From assembly GCF_030936135.1 (NCBI RefSeq), contig NC_082597.1, positions 78,784,495-78,848,494 on the forward strand: a stretch of 64,000 nt of DNA, in the 5' to 3' direction. Positions 25,766 to 38,750 of the stretch are shown piece by piece. Source of the DNA: Gavia stellata (taxonomy: Eukaryota > Chordata > Aves > Gaviiformes > Gaviidae). The notes beneath the pieces are model-generated. The model worked only from the letters and a program-made list of their open reading frames with translations, ran no database searches and was not told the origin of the DNA. The position numbers and the translations under genes are program-made. Each line of letters starts with the position of its first letter. Position 1 is the first letter of the stretch.

Positions 25766-28700
25766 GATGAATGTAACCCTAATAACATTAAGTTGCCAAG
25801 GGTATAGCTGGATACTCCATTTCTGATATCTTTTAGTTGGGTCCTGGTATTTCTCTGGGCAGAAAGCAATAAATAATACAAACTGTGCTGTGGAAAAACT
25901 AGTGCTGGGATGAGGTTATTGTACATTTTTTCACCTGTACTCTAGGTTAAGCTTCAAATGCCTGGTCTCCAGGACTGAAAAACAAATTGCATTCAATTCT
26001 TTTTGCATCACTCATTACAGTATGCTCTCAGCTGAGGCCCTGGCAGAAATGCTGCTTTAGGTCTGTTTAGCAGATGAACTGACCACACTAAGATTCAGTA
26101 CAGTTGAACGCTGAAGCTGTCCACTAGCAGCTACATGAACCAACTTGTCTGTGGTGCTGCCTGAGCTTGGATGTGGAAGAAAAGTGGGGAAAAGAGTGGG
26201 AGCTAGACAAGATTTGTGTGGTTTGTTTGGTCCTGGGACTGTCTGTGGCTAAAACAAGGCTATGTGAGTGTTGAGTCGGCTAAAAGACTGCTTTCTGTGC
26301 CAACTGTAGTAACATTTGTGAGGCATTTATAAGTATATTGTTAAACTGTAGCATGTCAAATAAAAATAACTTTTTAATGGGGGATAAATGACCACAAAGA
26401 TGGTAAAGACATGAATATGGAGAGCTGTTATGTTGCATTTCTTGAACATGGTGTGTTCATGAAGATGATGCCCTCTGCATCTTCAAACAAGTCTTTTCTA
26501 CTCTATTTTCACCAGGACAAATGCATAATTAATCAGAATTAATACACTGGCAGGGTGAGGGAAGAGGTCATTTCCTTCAGAAGTATTTGTCATTTATTCA
26601 GTAAGCGATTCTGCTGATTATTTAATTGACTTGTCATTAGTAACATTAGAGACGTAAAAAAAAAAATCCCTTCTTAGATAAAGGAGAAAGCAGCTCATTT
26701 GGTTGTAACAGGTGAAGTTTTGGGGCAGACTACAGAAAATTAGTATTCTCAGAAGCTCCTGGTAAGAAACTCTGTATTATACTCTCAGTTGTATGAGAAC
26801 TGGGCTGGGAACCTGGCAGATGCAATATTTAATACTCTTTTTCAGTTAAGTTGGGGCATATAACATTAGGTTGTTTGGATGCTGAAAGAACCATGGCCAG
26901 TTTACTGAATTAGCTTTGCTTTTGTTTAGCTTGGGCATAAATGCAGATCACTTGCTAGATATATTTGGAACAGGGGAATGAACCTGAGGAAAAGGATGCT
27001 AGTGAGACCCATACTGTAAAGCAGTCACAGTACTTTTTATTGATATTCGTGATAGCTCTGGTCAGCTGTGACCAGGAAATCCACCTCAAGATCAGGACCA
27101 AATTGCAAAAGGCATTTATCAATGCCTAATGGTACTAAGCATCAGTACAGTGCTGGATGCTCTTACTAATGAGCAAAGAACCTGACATTTCGTACTAGAA
27201 AGAGTTTACAGGCTTGTTCAGGAAAGAAAAACAATTGGAAAACTGAGCGCAAGTTTGCCTGTAGGAGGAAAACTCACTCTAGAAATTAGGTATTCAAAAA
27301 TCAGTAGCATGGTATTTGAAGCAGTCTGAGCACTCAGGACCTCTTATTTCCTTATGGTTTTAACAACTAAATGTAAAAATCCCTCTGATTTTTTTTTTGT
27401 TTTTTTTAAGTGTATGGTACTTTCTCAGAAAAGTACCGACTTCCAAGTGTAGCTCTGCCACTCTGGTCACTGCACTGAGCCATCTTCACGGCTCTGACTG
27501 CTCTTTGCGTATATTTTCCTGCTTCTACTGCTTAGTCCATGCCTATGTCACTACAGCAAATATAGTAATGCATGCACAATGTTAAGGTCCATCACTCACT
27601 GGTGAACTCCCATTTTGGCCTGACCTACCCTCTGATACTTGGAAACAGGACTAAGATGGAAGACATTGGTCTCAGCAATATATACAACCTTATTACTAAA
27701 TTTCTATTCTTTGAATTTATTTAAAGTGTTTCTATTCTTTTTCAAATTTTGGAAATTATTTGGGATTTCTGGCTGTAACTGCATACATAGCCTGTTGTTT
27801 CAGAGAGACTGTTGTGTATTTTTATTCTACTTAGATGCATGGGCCTATCTCTGGGAAAAAATCCAAGTGCTGTTGTGATATAAACTATAACAGTGTGCTA
27901 CTGAACAACTGGCACTAGTTTTTCTACTTCGTTACAGTTTAGTTCTGTCTTTGTGAGGTCACAGTCTGATCAGAGAGCAAGACATCTCGCAACTACAGAG
28001 GAAAGTGTAACAGTATGGCACGAACACCCCCCAAATCTAAACCCTAATCAACTATAGAAATGAGGTCTTGGCCCTAAGTAAGCAGCTGTCTTCTCACTCC
28101 CCTCCCTTCCTGCACCTTGTCCTCTCTCACAACACCTGCCTGGGTAAGCTTGACGTTTAGCTGTCCTGAAGAAAAAAGCATGCTGGATATTACCTGACTG
28201 TGAAAAATAGTAACAGGCTGGCACTTCTTTCCTGTACAGCTCATGTACAGCTGAAGCTTTATGACTAAAAATTATAGTAATCACCTGGGTGCTTTTCTGG
28301 GAGACAAGTTTCAGTTTCAAGCCATTCCCATTTGAACAAGTGTGCATACACTACACATCCGCTCCTGTAATTAGTACCATTTTTTGCTTTCACTGACAAA
28401 AGTCTCAGCAGAATGACCAACTTTCAAATGGTTTTTAAACAGCATTTAAACCTTCTTTGGCTATGCTTGGTAAAATGCACTGGCCTCCATATATGATTTA
28501 TTGCCGGTTCTGACCCTGGCAAAGTCAAGTATGATAACTTTCAATCCTAATATTGACAGTGCTCCTTGAAGAAATGCTCTGATGTTTTACATATTTGCCT
28601 GCAGGGGCTACGTGCCTATCTAAGCAAAATAACTAAATTGAAGGATGATCATGTCTCATGCATATGGCTGTCTCACTGAGTGATTCAGCTTTCACAGTAG

Positions 28701-31700
28701 GTGAGTCAATGTATAATGAGCTTTTGAAATTGTTTGGATTAAAAAATAATATTTTGGTGTATGCTGAATGCTAGGTAGAGTTTCCCCCCCTTCATAAATA
28801 ACATAAATTCATGGATAGGTCTCTGAATGGTTACATTGAACCCATTCTGATTCCTTGCTCTATAAGGAAGTTTGCAGCAAGCACCTCTATACTAAGCCAG
28901 TTAAGATTTAATGACAGAAAAAGGATGGCAGTATCAACACACCAAAATCACACTTACTGTAAAGGTCCTTTGGGCTGACATCATAAGGGTGACTTTAAGC
29001 CATGCTCTCATGTCTTGAAGTTAAAATGCATGAACAAACTTGGCCAATGCCACAGGTGTTCCAGATGTTATGTCTACACAAACTTTTTTGCCTTCCTGTC
29101 AGATATGATGTGAACCATGCAATTAAAAATTGCTCTGAATCTGGGAGGATGAGAGTCTACCTGGACAAGGGGAACAAACAGAATAAAATGTAGCCATCTG
29201 GATCTGTCAAACAGACCAGTTGCTGGCTCACTGTGTTTATCCGCTCATGGATACTGAGTGAAGGCTTTGCATTAGAAAACAGTACCAAAAAACCTGCACA
29301 AACCAACTTTTCTTCCAGAGGCCCTTCAAAGGGTATTGTAGATTGGAGCACAGCCAGCACTGGGGTACAATGTGGTAGACATTCCTTGTTGGCACCATTG
29401 TAATGCATTAGAGAGCAGCTTCCCAGGCATGAAAGACCTATAGAGTGAAACTACAAAACACTTTCCAATGAAAGTCATCAAGCTTAAATTTGCTGTTGTG
29501 ATGTTTATCAAATACCAAGTTTTATCCAAGCATTACCTTCCTCTGTGAGTTTTTTTGTCTTATATCATATCAGGTTGTAAATTCCTCAGGATAAAGACTG
29601 TCTTTTGGAAACATACTAGCACAATATACTGCTGTTTCCCATCTGGGCATACTGTGATGCATAACTGTGACAGTTGTTAATACTGTCCACAAGCGTTAAT
29701 ACTCCCAGATGAATTTGCCTTAGCAGAATGTAAGTATCTAGGAGTTATTTGGCGCACTAGTTTTATGCTCCCATCCTGTGATATAATGTTCTATTTGACT
29801 GCAAACAATAGCGTGTCATTTACCATCATCCACTTCCTCAACCTTTGGCACCAACATTTTCATCTGGTGCTTTGTCTGCACAGCTCTAGACCTAGCCAGG
29901 TTTTAGTAACGTTGATAAATAAATCTGGCATGTCTGATTTTTATTTTCTGGTTTTTTTCCATATAGCTGTATTGTAGAAATATATACTATTGCTTCCCAT
30001 GCCTCAGTCAGTATTTGAAGGCTGAAGTTATTTGCTATCACTTCTTCCTCAAGCCTTCTAGCATACTTCAACATTCAAAGATGCCAGAAAATACGACTTA
30101 TTTTCTCTAACAAAGTTGACTATATTATCTGCATTACTACTATAACCCAAAGCTGGATGTAAAGAATAATGTAGAATTCCCCCTAGAAACTTTAATATAT
30201 CATATTTAGAAAAAAATCCTGAATGCTAGATGGATTTTGCAACACCTTTGGCTGACCCACTGATTGATAACTATCTTCGACAAATACAAAAAAATACAAC
30301 CCTGATCAGAGGGTAATGTGTTGTTTTCTCATATCTAATTGATAAGGACCTCATTATATTAGTCTTCTTCCAATAACCCTGGTTCTTTCCAGGATAAGGT
30401 TCCCAATCCCTTCTTTATATAAATAGTGCACAATATTTGGAAAGAGAAAATGGATGTCACACTTCTAGCAGAATATTACAGTTCTTCCCTACAAACTGTA
30501 CAAACTCAGCTCAAGTTTCCTCCAGTCCAAAAGTAGTAACCAGGGAACTGCAGAAACTTTTACCCGTATTTGTCTTGTCTTTTCTTTTCCATGATGCATT
30601 TCCTGGTGAGATTTTTGACTTGAGAATTTTGGATTGTCTTCTTGAAATGGGATGTGGCATCTTAAAAGCAAATGCTTTCTGTCGAATTGAATTTGTTTAA
30701 TTTAGAAAAGAAATGCGATTCTGGCTTCTGCTACGACATGGATCTGTTATCTAAGTATCATTTACTGTGAATTATTGAACAAAAGTTTATTAATTTCTGA
30801 GCAAGTCAACCATCTTTAGCATTTAATATAAAATCTAAGGTTTCTGTTAAAGGTCTACACGTGATAAAAAGTATTGTCCTAAAAAGTATGTGCATTAGCA
30901 TTTTTTCTTTCCCTTTTTTGTATCTTCCTCCTTTGCTTCTATTTAATGAATGCAAATCTGTCCCTCTCTCCCATCATGCCAACTCAACAGCCCCAGAACT
31001 ACCTTTCAATTGATGGACAAGCTGGACTACGTCTCCCACTACGCCTTGGGATAGGAAGGGCTGTTCAGTTTAGACAATGTAATCCTTTTGTCATCTCAGC
31101 AGTAACGAATAACATTTGGGTTTTATACCATAAAATACACCAAATTACTATTTGTGTGTTTGGTAAAGAACATGTTGTAACTGAGTAACTGAAATCTAGA
31201 GGACGAGGAAATGGCAATGCTTAGTTTTATATTCCGTAGCAATTATTACCTACCTACTTCTGTGTGTATCTATAGCTGTATTGACAGCTGTATTAGAAAC
31301 TATCATTTATTTCCATTGAAAATAATCATTTGTAAGAGACGTTGGCATGCATTATAGACTTCACATACAACCAAATACTAAGAAAATAAATCTGAAGTAT
31401 TTCTACTCATGTCAAATTAACTAGCAAGCTGAAGAAGTTCTAGCATATATTTAAACAGTAACTTGTACAATCATTTTTATATTAATAATATCCAAGTAAT
31501 TGAATTATTCTGGATACATCCAGCTATAAAGCATATTGATCTTTCAAAATGCATAATAATAGCGTACCCACTGAAGAACACAAAAGGACTGAGATGACAT
31601 CATATGTTACTTCAAAGAAATCATAAAAAAATCTTGTACTTCCCCAATTAACGATGTTAATTTAGCCTGAATACAGGAACTTCTTTCTTCTGAGGTAGCT

Positions 31701-32165
31701 TGCAAGAGTAAGCTTGGGAAAAGATGTGCTGCCATATAGCAATTTCCCCCAGTCCAAGCAGAATTCAGCAGTAGAGATCTGAAGGTTTAAAAGAACTAGG
31801 TGTAGTTTTCCCATGATGAAAGAAGGCAAAAAGTAAAGTCATTTACAATGCCTAGTTCAATATCAACAGGTTCAAGACTAAAAGTGGGTACAGAGGTATA
31901 TGGGTGTAGCATGTAGGTTTGCTATTTCTATTCACCTGAATTAATTCACCTGAATAGTTTTATTTGTGATTTTACTATGAGAGAGACAGAGATGGCATTA
32001 TATTCTAGGAGTCTGATATTTTTGAGGGTAATGCTTTGTTTCCTCATTTATCTGCAAGCTAGTATTCATAAGCAGGACCCTGTGACATTCATTATTGCAC
32101 TTAGTCATATGCTGCTTTATGGCTAAAATGAAGCACCAGCTGAATTCAGTTAGTCTCTCCACTGA

Positions 32166-32186
32166 TTTTTTTTTTTTTTTTTTTTT
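32166..32186 (+). repeat. Poly(T) run of 21
   Basis: Twenty-one consecutive thymines in intergenic DNA. It could mark the poly(A) tail of a minus-strand retrocopy, but no recognisable gene copy adjoins it. Confidence 0.9.
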
Positions 32187-33951
32187 AATAGCTCTTGCAT
32201 CATTACTTTGGAGAATGATATATTTTTTTTCAAAACATTGTAAATTTTTTCTGGATGAAAGGAGTTATTTAAATACAATGGATTGTTATTTCCTCAATGG
32301 CATGAGTAAGTTTGGGATAGATTCTGTTCCACATTTGCCAGCATAATCCAAGCCAAATCCATTGAAGCCTGTCCATTTTCTCTGCATTTACACAAGCACA
32401 GCTTAGCAGCAGAATGTATTCACGATGTACGTATGTATGCAGCCCTTTCTCAGGAAACATCCCCACTGAGATTTGCCAAAGGTTTGAAAGATTATACGCA
32501 GTTGGAATCAGTTTCTCAATATACAATTCCTCCCACGTCTCCTCCCACCCCCTGGCATCAGCACAACTGGCCAGAGCCCAGCTAGAGTGCACAAGGACTA
32601 GTCCCATAGAAGAATATCACACTGCAGTCTTGCTGAAACGGTGGATCTGCTCTTGGCAGCCACAGGAGAACCCTAGGGTTTATCTCAAATTTGGCTCAGG
32701 GAGAGGAATTCTCAGCTTAAATGTCAGTAAAGATTCATACATTACTGATAGCATATGAGGTAATTAGAAGAGAATATGGTGGGGCTAATTCTACATGTTC
32801 TTGTATCACATTTAAACTGCAGTTTAATGAAGAGTTTGAGCCTGAACCTAGTTTTAACCATGTGAGTATTGGAAAAAGACTTTTCAATACACAGAATTCT
32901 AGCAAAAGATACTGTTTTAATCAGAAATGTGTTTTCACAAGGGAAAAAAAGAACCTGAAAAGTGTCAATGAACATCAAAACACTTTGTCCAAGTTGTTTG
33001 TGGGGGTTTTTTTGGGGGGGAGGCAGAAATAATTTCCTAACCAGCTGAAATAGAGATGTTATACTCATCTTTTACTAGATTTCTGTCCATCAGGCATTTG
33101 CGTGGAGGAGAATTTGCTGTGATGTTGTCTCTTATTTTCAGCATTGCCTTTCTGTCCACTTATGAACAAAATTACAGCAACAAGAATGGTTATTTCTTAT
33201 GTTGGTCATATTCCCACCCACACATTTTCAGTTTATACCCAACCACCAAGGTAGCAGTAGCTGCTCTTGCAGATTCAATTGCTGCACCAAGTACTTCATG
33301 TTTGTCCTGTTTAGTTTTGGATTCACAGGTGGTTTTGGACTTACTGTAGCATTACCAATTAGAAACATGGGAAAGTATTGCCACCCTCACAAACACGTTT
33401 CTGATCTTCACTGAAAATCAAGGCAATGAAAGTGTCTTCCTCATCTATGACGTCTAGCAGATCGCCTCGATATGGAAAAGGTTAGTTCAATGTCTGTGTC
33501 CATCACACCTTGCTGCTTCCAAAATTTAAGAGTTAGTTATAATTTGACAGCTTTCTTGCATACAGCTTTCAGTCTACCATGAACTGAATGAAAACCATTT
33601 AGATCATTTCAGACATCAATGTCTTCCACTTATTTCCCAGTAGTATTCCCAGGCAAACTTTAACTAAGAACATGGCCATAACAGTCTACAGTCACCTTCA
33701 GTGTACCACTCTGAGGTATCTACTGCTGAAATCATCACTGTGTAGGAAGACTGGGTCATGCCAAAGGCAATGCTAATCGTTTACTGGTGCAACACCAGTT
33801 GTCCTCATGTTTAAGCCAGTCCTTTTTAGTGCATCTGTCACCAGTCACTTCACCCTGCATCCTGAGATCAGAATAGTCTGTCTATGTATGTCTGTTCTTT
33901 ATTTTTATCCTTAAAATGCACAGTTAAACTAAGTTAACAGCCTGCAATCTT

Positions 33952-33980
33952 TAAAAAAAAAAAAGAAAAAAAAAGCAAAA
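33952..33980 (+). repeat. A-rich low-complexity tract
   Basis: Two adenine runs separated by a G, just upstream of the degenerate tandem repeat block. No adjoining retrocopy was recognised. Confidence 0.7.
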
Positions 33981-34096
33981 GGAACAGATGGATGCTATCA
34001 GAGGAACAGTGACTGTATGTCTTAGCCTGTTGGAGCTGCAAGCAGATGACTAGATCACTGATTAGGCCCTGGCCTGAGGTGAAGCTCACTCAACAG

Positions 34097-34260
34097 GATG
34101 TGAGAAACTATTGAACATGACATGAGAAATTGCTGGATGTGACAGATAACGATGTGAGAAGCTGATGAAAGTCACAGATAGTGCTGTGAGGAATGGCTGG
34201 ACTTCACATGTGGTTAAAGGGGGGGTTATATGAGAAACAGACAAACTTCATGGGCAACTG
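34097..34260 (+). repeat. Degenerate tandem repeat, about 30-base unit
   Basis: A core like GATGTGAGAA recurs at about 34098, 34121, 34151, 34183 and 34227. The most similar pair of units shares ACAGATA followed by a TGTGAG block. Unit spacing varies from 23 to 44 bases. It may be an old minisatellite or internal structure of an unrecognised retroviral LTR; no LTR ends or coding parts were identified. Confidence 0.45.
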
Positions 34261-37200
34261 GAGAGCAGTACTGGGGACCTTTAGGGGAGCAGAACCTTGC
34301 GAGGTCATCTAAGGAATATCATAAGGCCAAGATAACCTAGGAAATCATATCAGAAATTACACATTTGGGTACATGTGCAGCAAAAGTGGGACCAGTAGTA
34401 AAAAGTAAGACTACTTATTTAGGAGGGGGCTGAGCTGGAGAAAGGGATGGGTAAGAAACACAAAAAGGTCAGTAAGGCACACAGATACTGTAACTGGGGC
34501 TGTCCAGAGCTCACAGGCAGCACTGTGTTTGATCACTGCAGCTTGGAGCAGGGCAGTAAACCAAACCTATTCTGACGTTGCCACACATGTTAAGCCTGCT
34601 TCCACAGTTAGGAGAGCTGCAGTGCCTCCCCTTGCTAGCAAGGAAACACCCAGGACAGACAGGTACTAGTTATCACTGTGTAGGAGCCCTTTCCAGGCCT
34701 GACAGCACCATCCTGACAGAGTCACTGTTCAGATTATGTTTTTCCCTATGTCTGGAGGGATATAACACATGACAGCTATCTTCAGCTGGCTTCCCTCCTT
34801 GTGCCAATGCTTACCCAGCCTCTGTTTGTGTCTTGGAGGGGGAAAAAAAAAAAAATGTATCCCAAGGGATGTTGCTTCCCCCTGTGCTTTGACACCCTCA
34901 ATGTCTATACAAAAGATCTCTTCTGACAGCTGCTTTTTCCTGCCACACTTCACTACAGTTTATGTTAGGTCCTGAGCTAACACTTTCATAGTATAGCGTA
35001 AATATTTTGTTGTGTTCTTCCAATTGCACAGGTAACACTTTTGTTTCCTGCTATTCTTTGCAAGCTGTGATGGACATAAACAAAATCATATCTGTGCATA
35101 ATCTCTCTACTGTACAAATATACTCTTGGGGAGAATCCCAGTTTCTTGTGTTGTAGCAGCTAGGGATCTTTTTTTTTTTTTTAAATGGCCATTGATGGAA
35201 ATTATAAAGTGATGACTGTTAGAAGCTGTTAGGTGGGGCTCTTCCACAATCACATCCTTAAGTTGTCAAGTTTTAAATATATTGCATCAGCCAAGTGAAA
35301 TAATAATATTGTTGTTTCATTTAACTTGTTTAGAAGATCTTGCCTATTAAAAAAATAACTCTTATGCTAGTACTGATGATAGGAAGGTACAAGGTTTTGT
35401 GGTAGATTGGTGTTATCTATTTGCCTACAACTGAAACATCTTTTCCTGATTGCATTCAATCCTCACGTAGAACTAGGAGATGTACTAGAGAATTACAGGA
35501 ACAACTAGTCCACAGGCAGTAACTTTAAAAACAAACTACAGCAGAACTGGGAATAACAGCCAGTTCATTCTTAAAATCAAAGAGATATTTTCTTGCTCTA
35601 CAGTCATAAATTGATATCTGAACACTTAATGCTCATGTATTATTACGTAACCAGGATATGCATTGTTTTTTATGTTGCACCATTTCAAGTAAGTCTAAAT
35701 TCTATCTGGAATGTAATCCATCAGCTTCACAAACCTCTCACTTTTGCCAAATATCCCAAGTAACAGTTTCCAACTTAAAGCATGTGAGATTTACAGCCTA
35801 ATTCCAAACACACTAAAGTCTACAGGAGTCTGTCTTATGATGGATGGCTTTAGACCAGACTCTTAAAGTGTCTTGCTGGTAGAGTGATGAAAAGCCTCCA
35901 TTTAAATGGACAACCTAAAAATAGATTGAGTGAATATATTTAGGATAAACTCAGAAGCATAGGTACAGATTTAGGGTAAGTTTGAAAGTAAAACCAAACA
36001 TTTTTTAACAGGATAAGGACTAGCGACAAATCTAACCCAAATTCTGTTTCCAAAACTTCTTCCTCTGAACAATGGTAAATTGAATCCTGTGCAGGGCCTT
36101 GATCTAGGTTTTTCAAATGACTGGTATCACATGGTCCTGCCCTTTTCAGTCTTCCTCTATCAAAGCAATATTTACTACTGTTTGGACTGGAGTGAAATAA
36201 TATATAGAAAAAACATAATGTAGAGCTAATGAATAAACCAAACACAGTATGCTAATTTCATAGGACTCTACTAAAGTGTACTCTCTTTGGTCTTTCCCAA
36301 GGTTAAATTCTTTATTTTGGATGAAGGCGATACAGTAAGTGCTCACACAGACTGGCCAGTCTTTAGGATGATAATGTAATCTTTCAGCTGTGCTCATCAA
36401 CTCTCTTCGTTTGCTCTCACCTTGCACTAAACCCACACACAGAGTACTGAAACCTATCTCTAAACAATAACGTTGCAAAATTTCTACCACTCTATTACAC
36501 TTCACTTTGCGTAACTGTTTATATGTGTACTATATACAAATGGCAACATTTATTTTACAAGCCGAGTCAGATCCCTGGCTACATCCATACTGGTAAAATA
36601 AAACAGATCACAACCTTTCCTCTGGCCTTGAGGCCAGTGAAACAGCATGCCTCACTTCCACATGGCTAAACACTTCCCTCTCGAAACAGACGGGCCTTGT
36701 TCATACTGCTGTTGGGACTGATACCTGGGTAGTGCCGTCCCCCAGATTCTGTCTGGACATTGATTTTTTTGAGAGTGCTAGTTGTCGTAAGCCAAAACTC
36801 TGCCAGGAACTAGCCCGGCAGTAGACCAGTACGGACAACCACAGGGCAGAGGTCAGGTCCATAACTTGATCCTGCTTACCAGTAAGGTCACAGCTGGTGG
36901 TTATGACTGCACTGATATCCAGCATTGATTCCTGCCCACCCAAGCCGGTATGAGCTAAATGAACGTCTTGCAGCCTGCACCACAGCTCCTACTACAGCTT
37001 AGATCAAATGCAGAGGCCTTTTAGGAGTCACTTTCTCTTTTCTGGCTGCCTTTGTTCACAGGCAATAGCCTCTATATCCAAACTGTAAGGTCCAGCTACA
37101 TCCTGCTCTACGTTGAGTTGAGACCAATACCTAACTACTCTTCCCATCTTTCATTCCTACAGGAAAAAAAACCCACCTTATGAAAGGGTTGCAGTGTGCC

Positions 37201-37503
37201 TTGCCAGTTCTCCGATCTGTGGGATGAGAAACCATGAGCGTGTCCTGAAAAACATGTGCTTCATGGCATAAATATAGCCAGAGAGAGAAAAGCTGAGGAA
37301 CAACATAGACAGAAGGCAAGAGCTGGAGGACTTCACAGGCTCAAGAGGTGACCCGTGCCCAGGGAACTGCAGACCCAAGACAGTGAAGAGCAGGACTGGA
37401 GGGTGAGCACTGACAACAATATATAGAAACTCTGAATGGCTTCTGCATCTGGGCAAGGTTGCTCCAAGATGAGTCTCTTCAGTGAAGAGACTGAACTTCC
37501 AAG

Positions 37504-37534
37504 ACACACACACATATATGTACGTATATATGTG
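37504..37534. repeat. Alternating purine-pyrimidine tract
   Basis: Thirty-one bases of unbroken purine-pyrimidine alternation: a CA repeat, then TA steps, then a partly self-complementary ATATATGTACGTATATAT-like core. It is a simple repeat with potential for Z-DNA or cruciform formation. Confidence 0.75.
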
Positions 37535-37789
37535 GCAAACTTTTCTATCACAGTAGACTTCCCTTAGAAGTCTGTACTGTAATTGTTTTAGAGATCATAA
37601 AACTCTGTTTTGGTTCAATACTTTATTGATTTAACGGTTTTCCCCAGACATTTAAAAGCTTACCTGCGGGCAATATATTACATTGGCTTAATTATACAGA
37701 CTTTAAAACTGACTTTGTTAATCCACTGCAATATCTTAATGAAAATAGTCTTATATCAACTTACATCTAATTTTACTACAATAACCCTG

Positions 37790-38750
37790 AGTCACAGAGT
37801 CACAGAATCATTAAGGTTGGAAAAAGACCTGTAAGATCATCAAGTCCCACCATCAATCCAACACCACCATGCCCACTAAACCATGTCCTGCAATGCCATG
37901 TCCACAAGTTCCTTGAACACCTCCAGTGAGGGTGACTCCACCACCTCCCTGAGCAGCCTGTTCCAATGCTTCACCACTCTCTCAGTAAAGAAATTTTTCC
38001 TAATATCCAGCCTGAACCTCCCCTGGCGCAACTTGAGGCCATTTCCTCTTGTCCTGTCGCTAGTCACTTGGGAGAAGAGACCAACACCCACCTCTCTGCA
38101 ACCCCCTTTCAGGTAACTGTAGAGAGTGATAAGGTCTCCCCTCAGCCTCCTCTTCTCCAGACTGAACAACCCCAGTTCCCTCAGCCGCTCCTCATAAGAC
38201 TTGTGCTCCAGACCCCTCACCAGCTTCGTTGCCCTTCTCTTGTCCTTCTTGGAGTGAGGGGACCAAAACTGAACACAGTTTTGAGGTGCGGCCTCACCAG
38301 CGCCGAGTACAGGGGCACGATCACCTCCCTGCTCCTGCTGGCCACACCATTTCTGATACAGGCCAGGATGCCGTTGGCCTTCTTGGCCACCTGGGCACAC
38401 TGCTGGCTCATATTCAGATGGCTGTCAATCAACACCCCCAGGTCCTTTTCCGCCAGGCAGCTTTCCAGCCACTCGTCCCCAGGCCTGTAGCATTGCATGG
38501 GGTTGTTGTGACCCAAGTGCAGGACCCGGCACCTGGCCTTATTACCATACAATTGGCCTGGGCCCATCGATCCAGCCTGTCCAGATCCTTCTGCAGAGCC
38601 TTCCTACCCTCGAGCAGATCAACACTCCCGCCCAACTTGGTGTCATCTGCAAACTTACTGAGGGAGCACTCAATCCCCTCATCCAGATCATCGATAGATA
38701 TATTAAACAAGACCGGCCCCAAAACTGAGCCCTGGAGGACTCCGCTTGAG
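37790..38750 (-). mobile_element. CR1 LINE 3' end, 5'-truncated and frameshifted
   Basis: This is a typical avian CR1 insertion on the minus strand. The 3' terminus at the left shows the short TCACAGAG/TCACAGAA repeats, followed by the conserved AATCATTAAGGTTGGAAAAA block. Reading the minus strand from the right gives [15 protein letters not shown] and [10 protein letters not shown] of the reverse transcriptase. The ORF2 C terminus then follows, including [15 protein letters not shown]. These parts fall in three different reading frames, so the copy is dead. The 5' truncation is near 38,750, where similarity stops just before the QGSVLGP motif. Confidence 0.92.

Larger units (their letters stand above)
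22761..37789. other. Intergenic sequence between UPK3A and the first CR1
   Basis: AT-rich DNA with homopolymer tracts at 32,166 and 33,952, the tandem repeat at 34,097 and the unidentified open frame at 25,427. I see no other exon, RNA gene or recognisable transposon. Confidence 0.55.
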
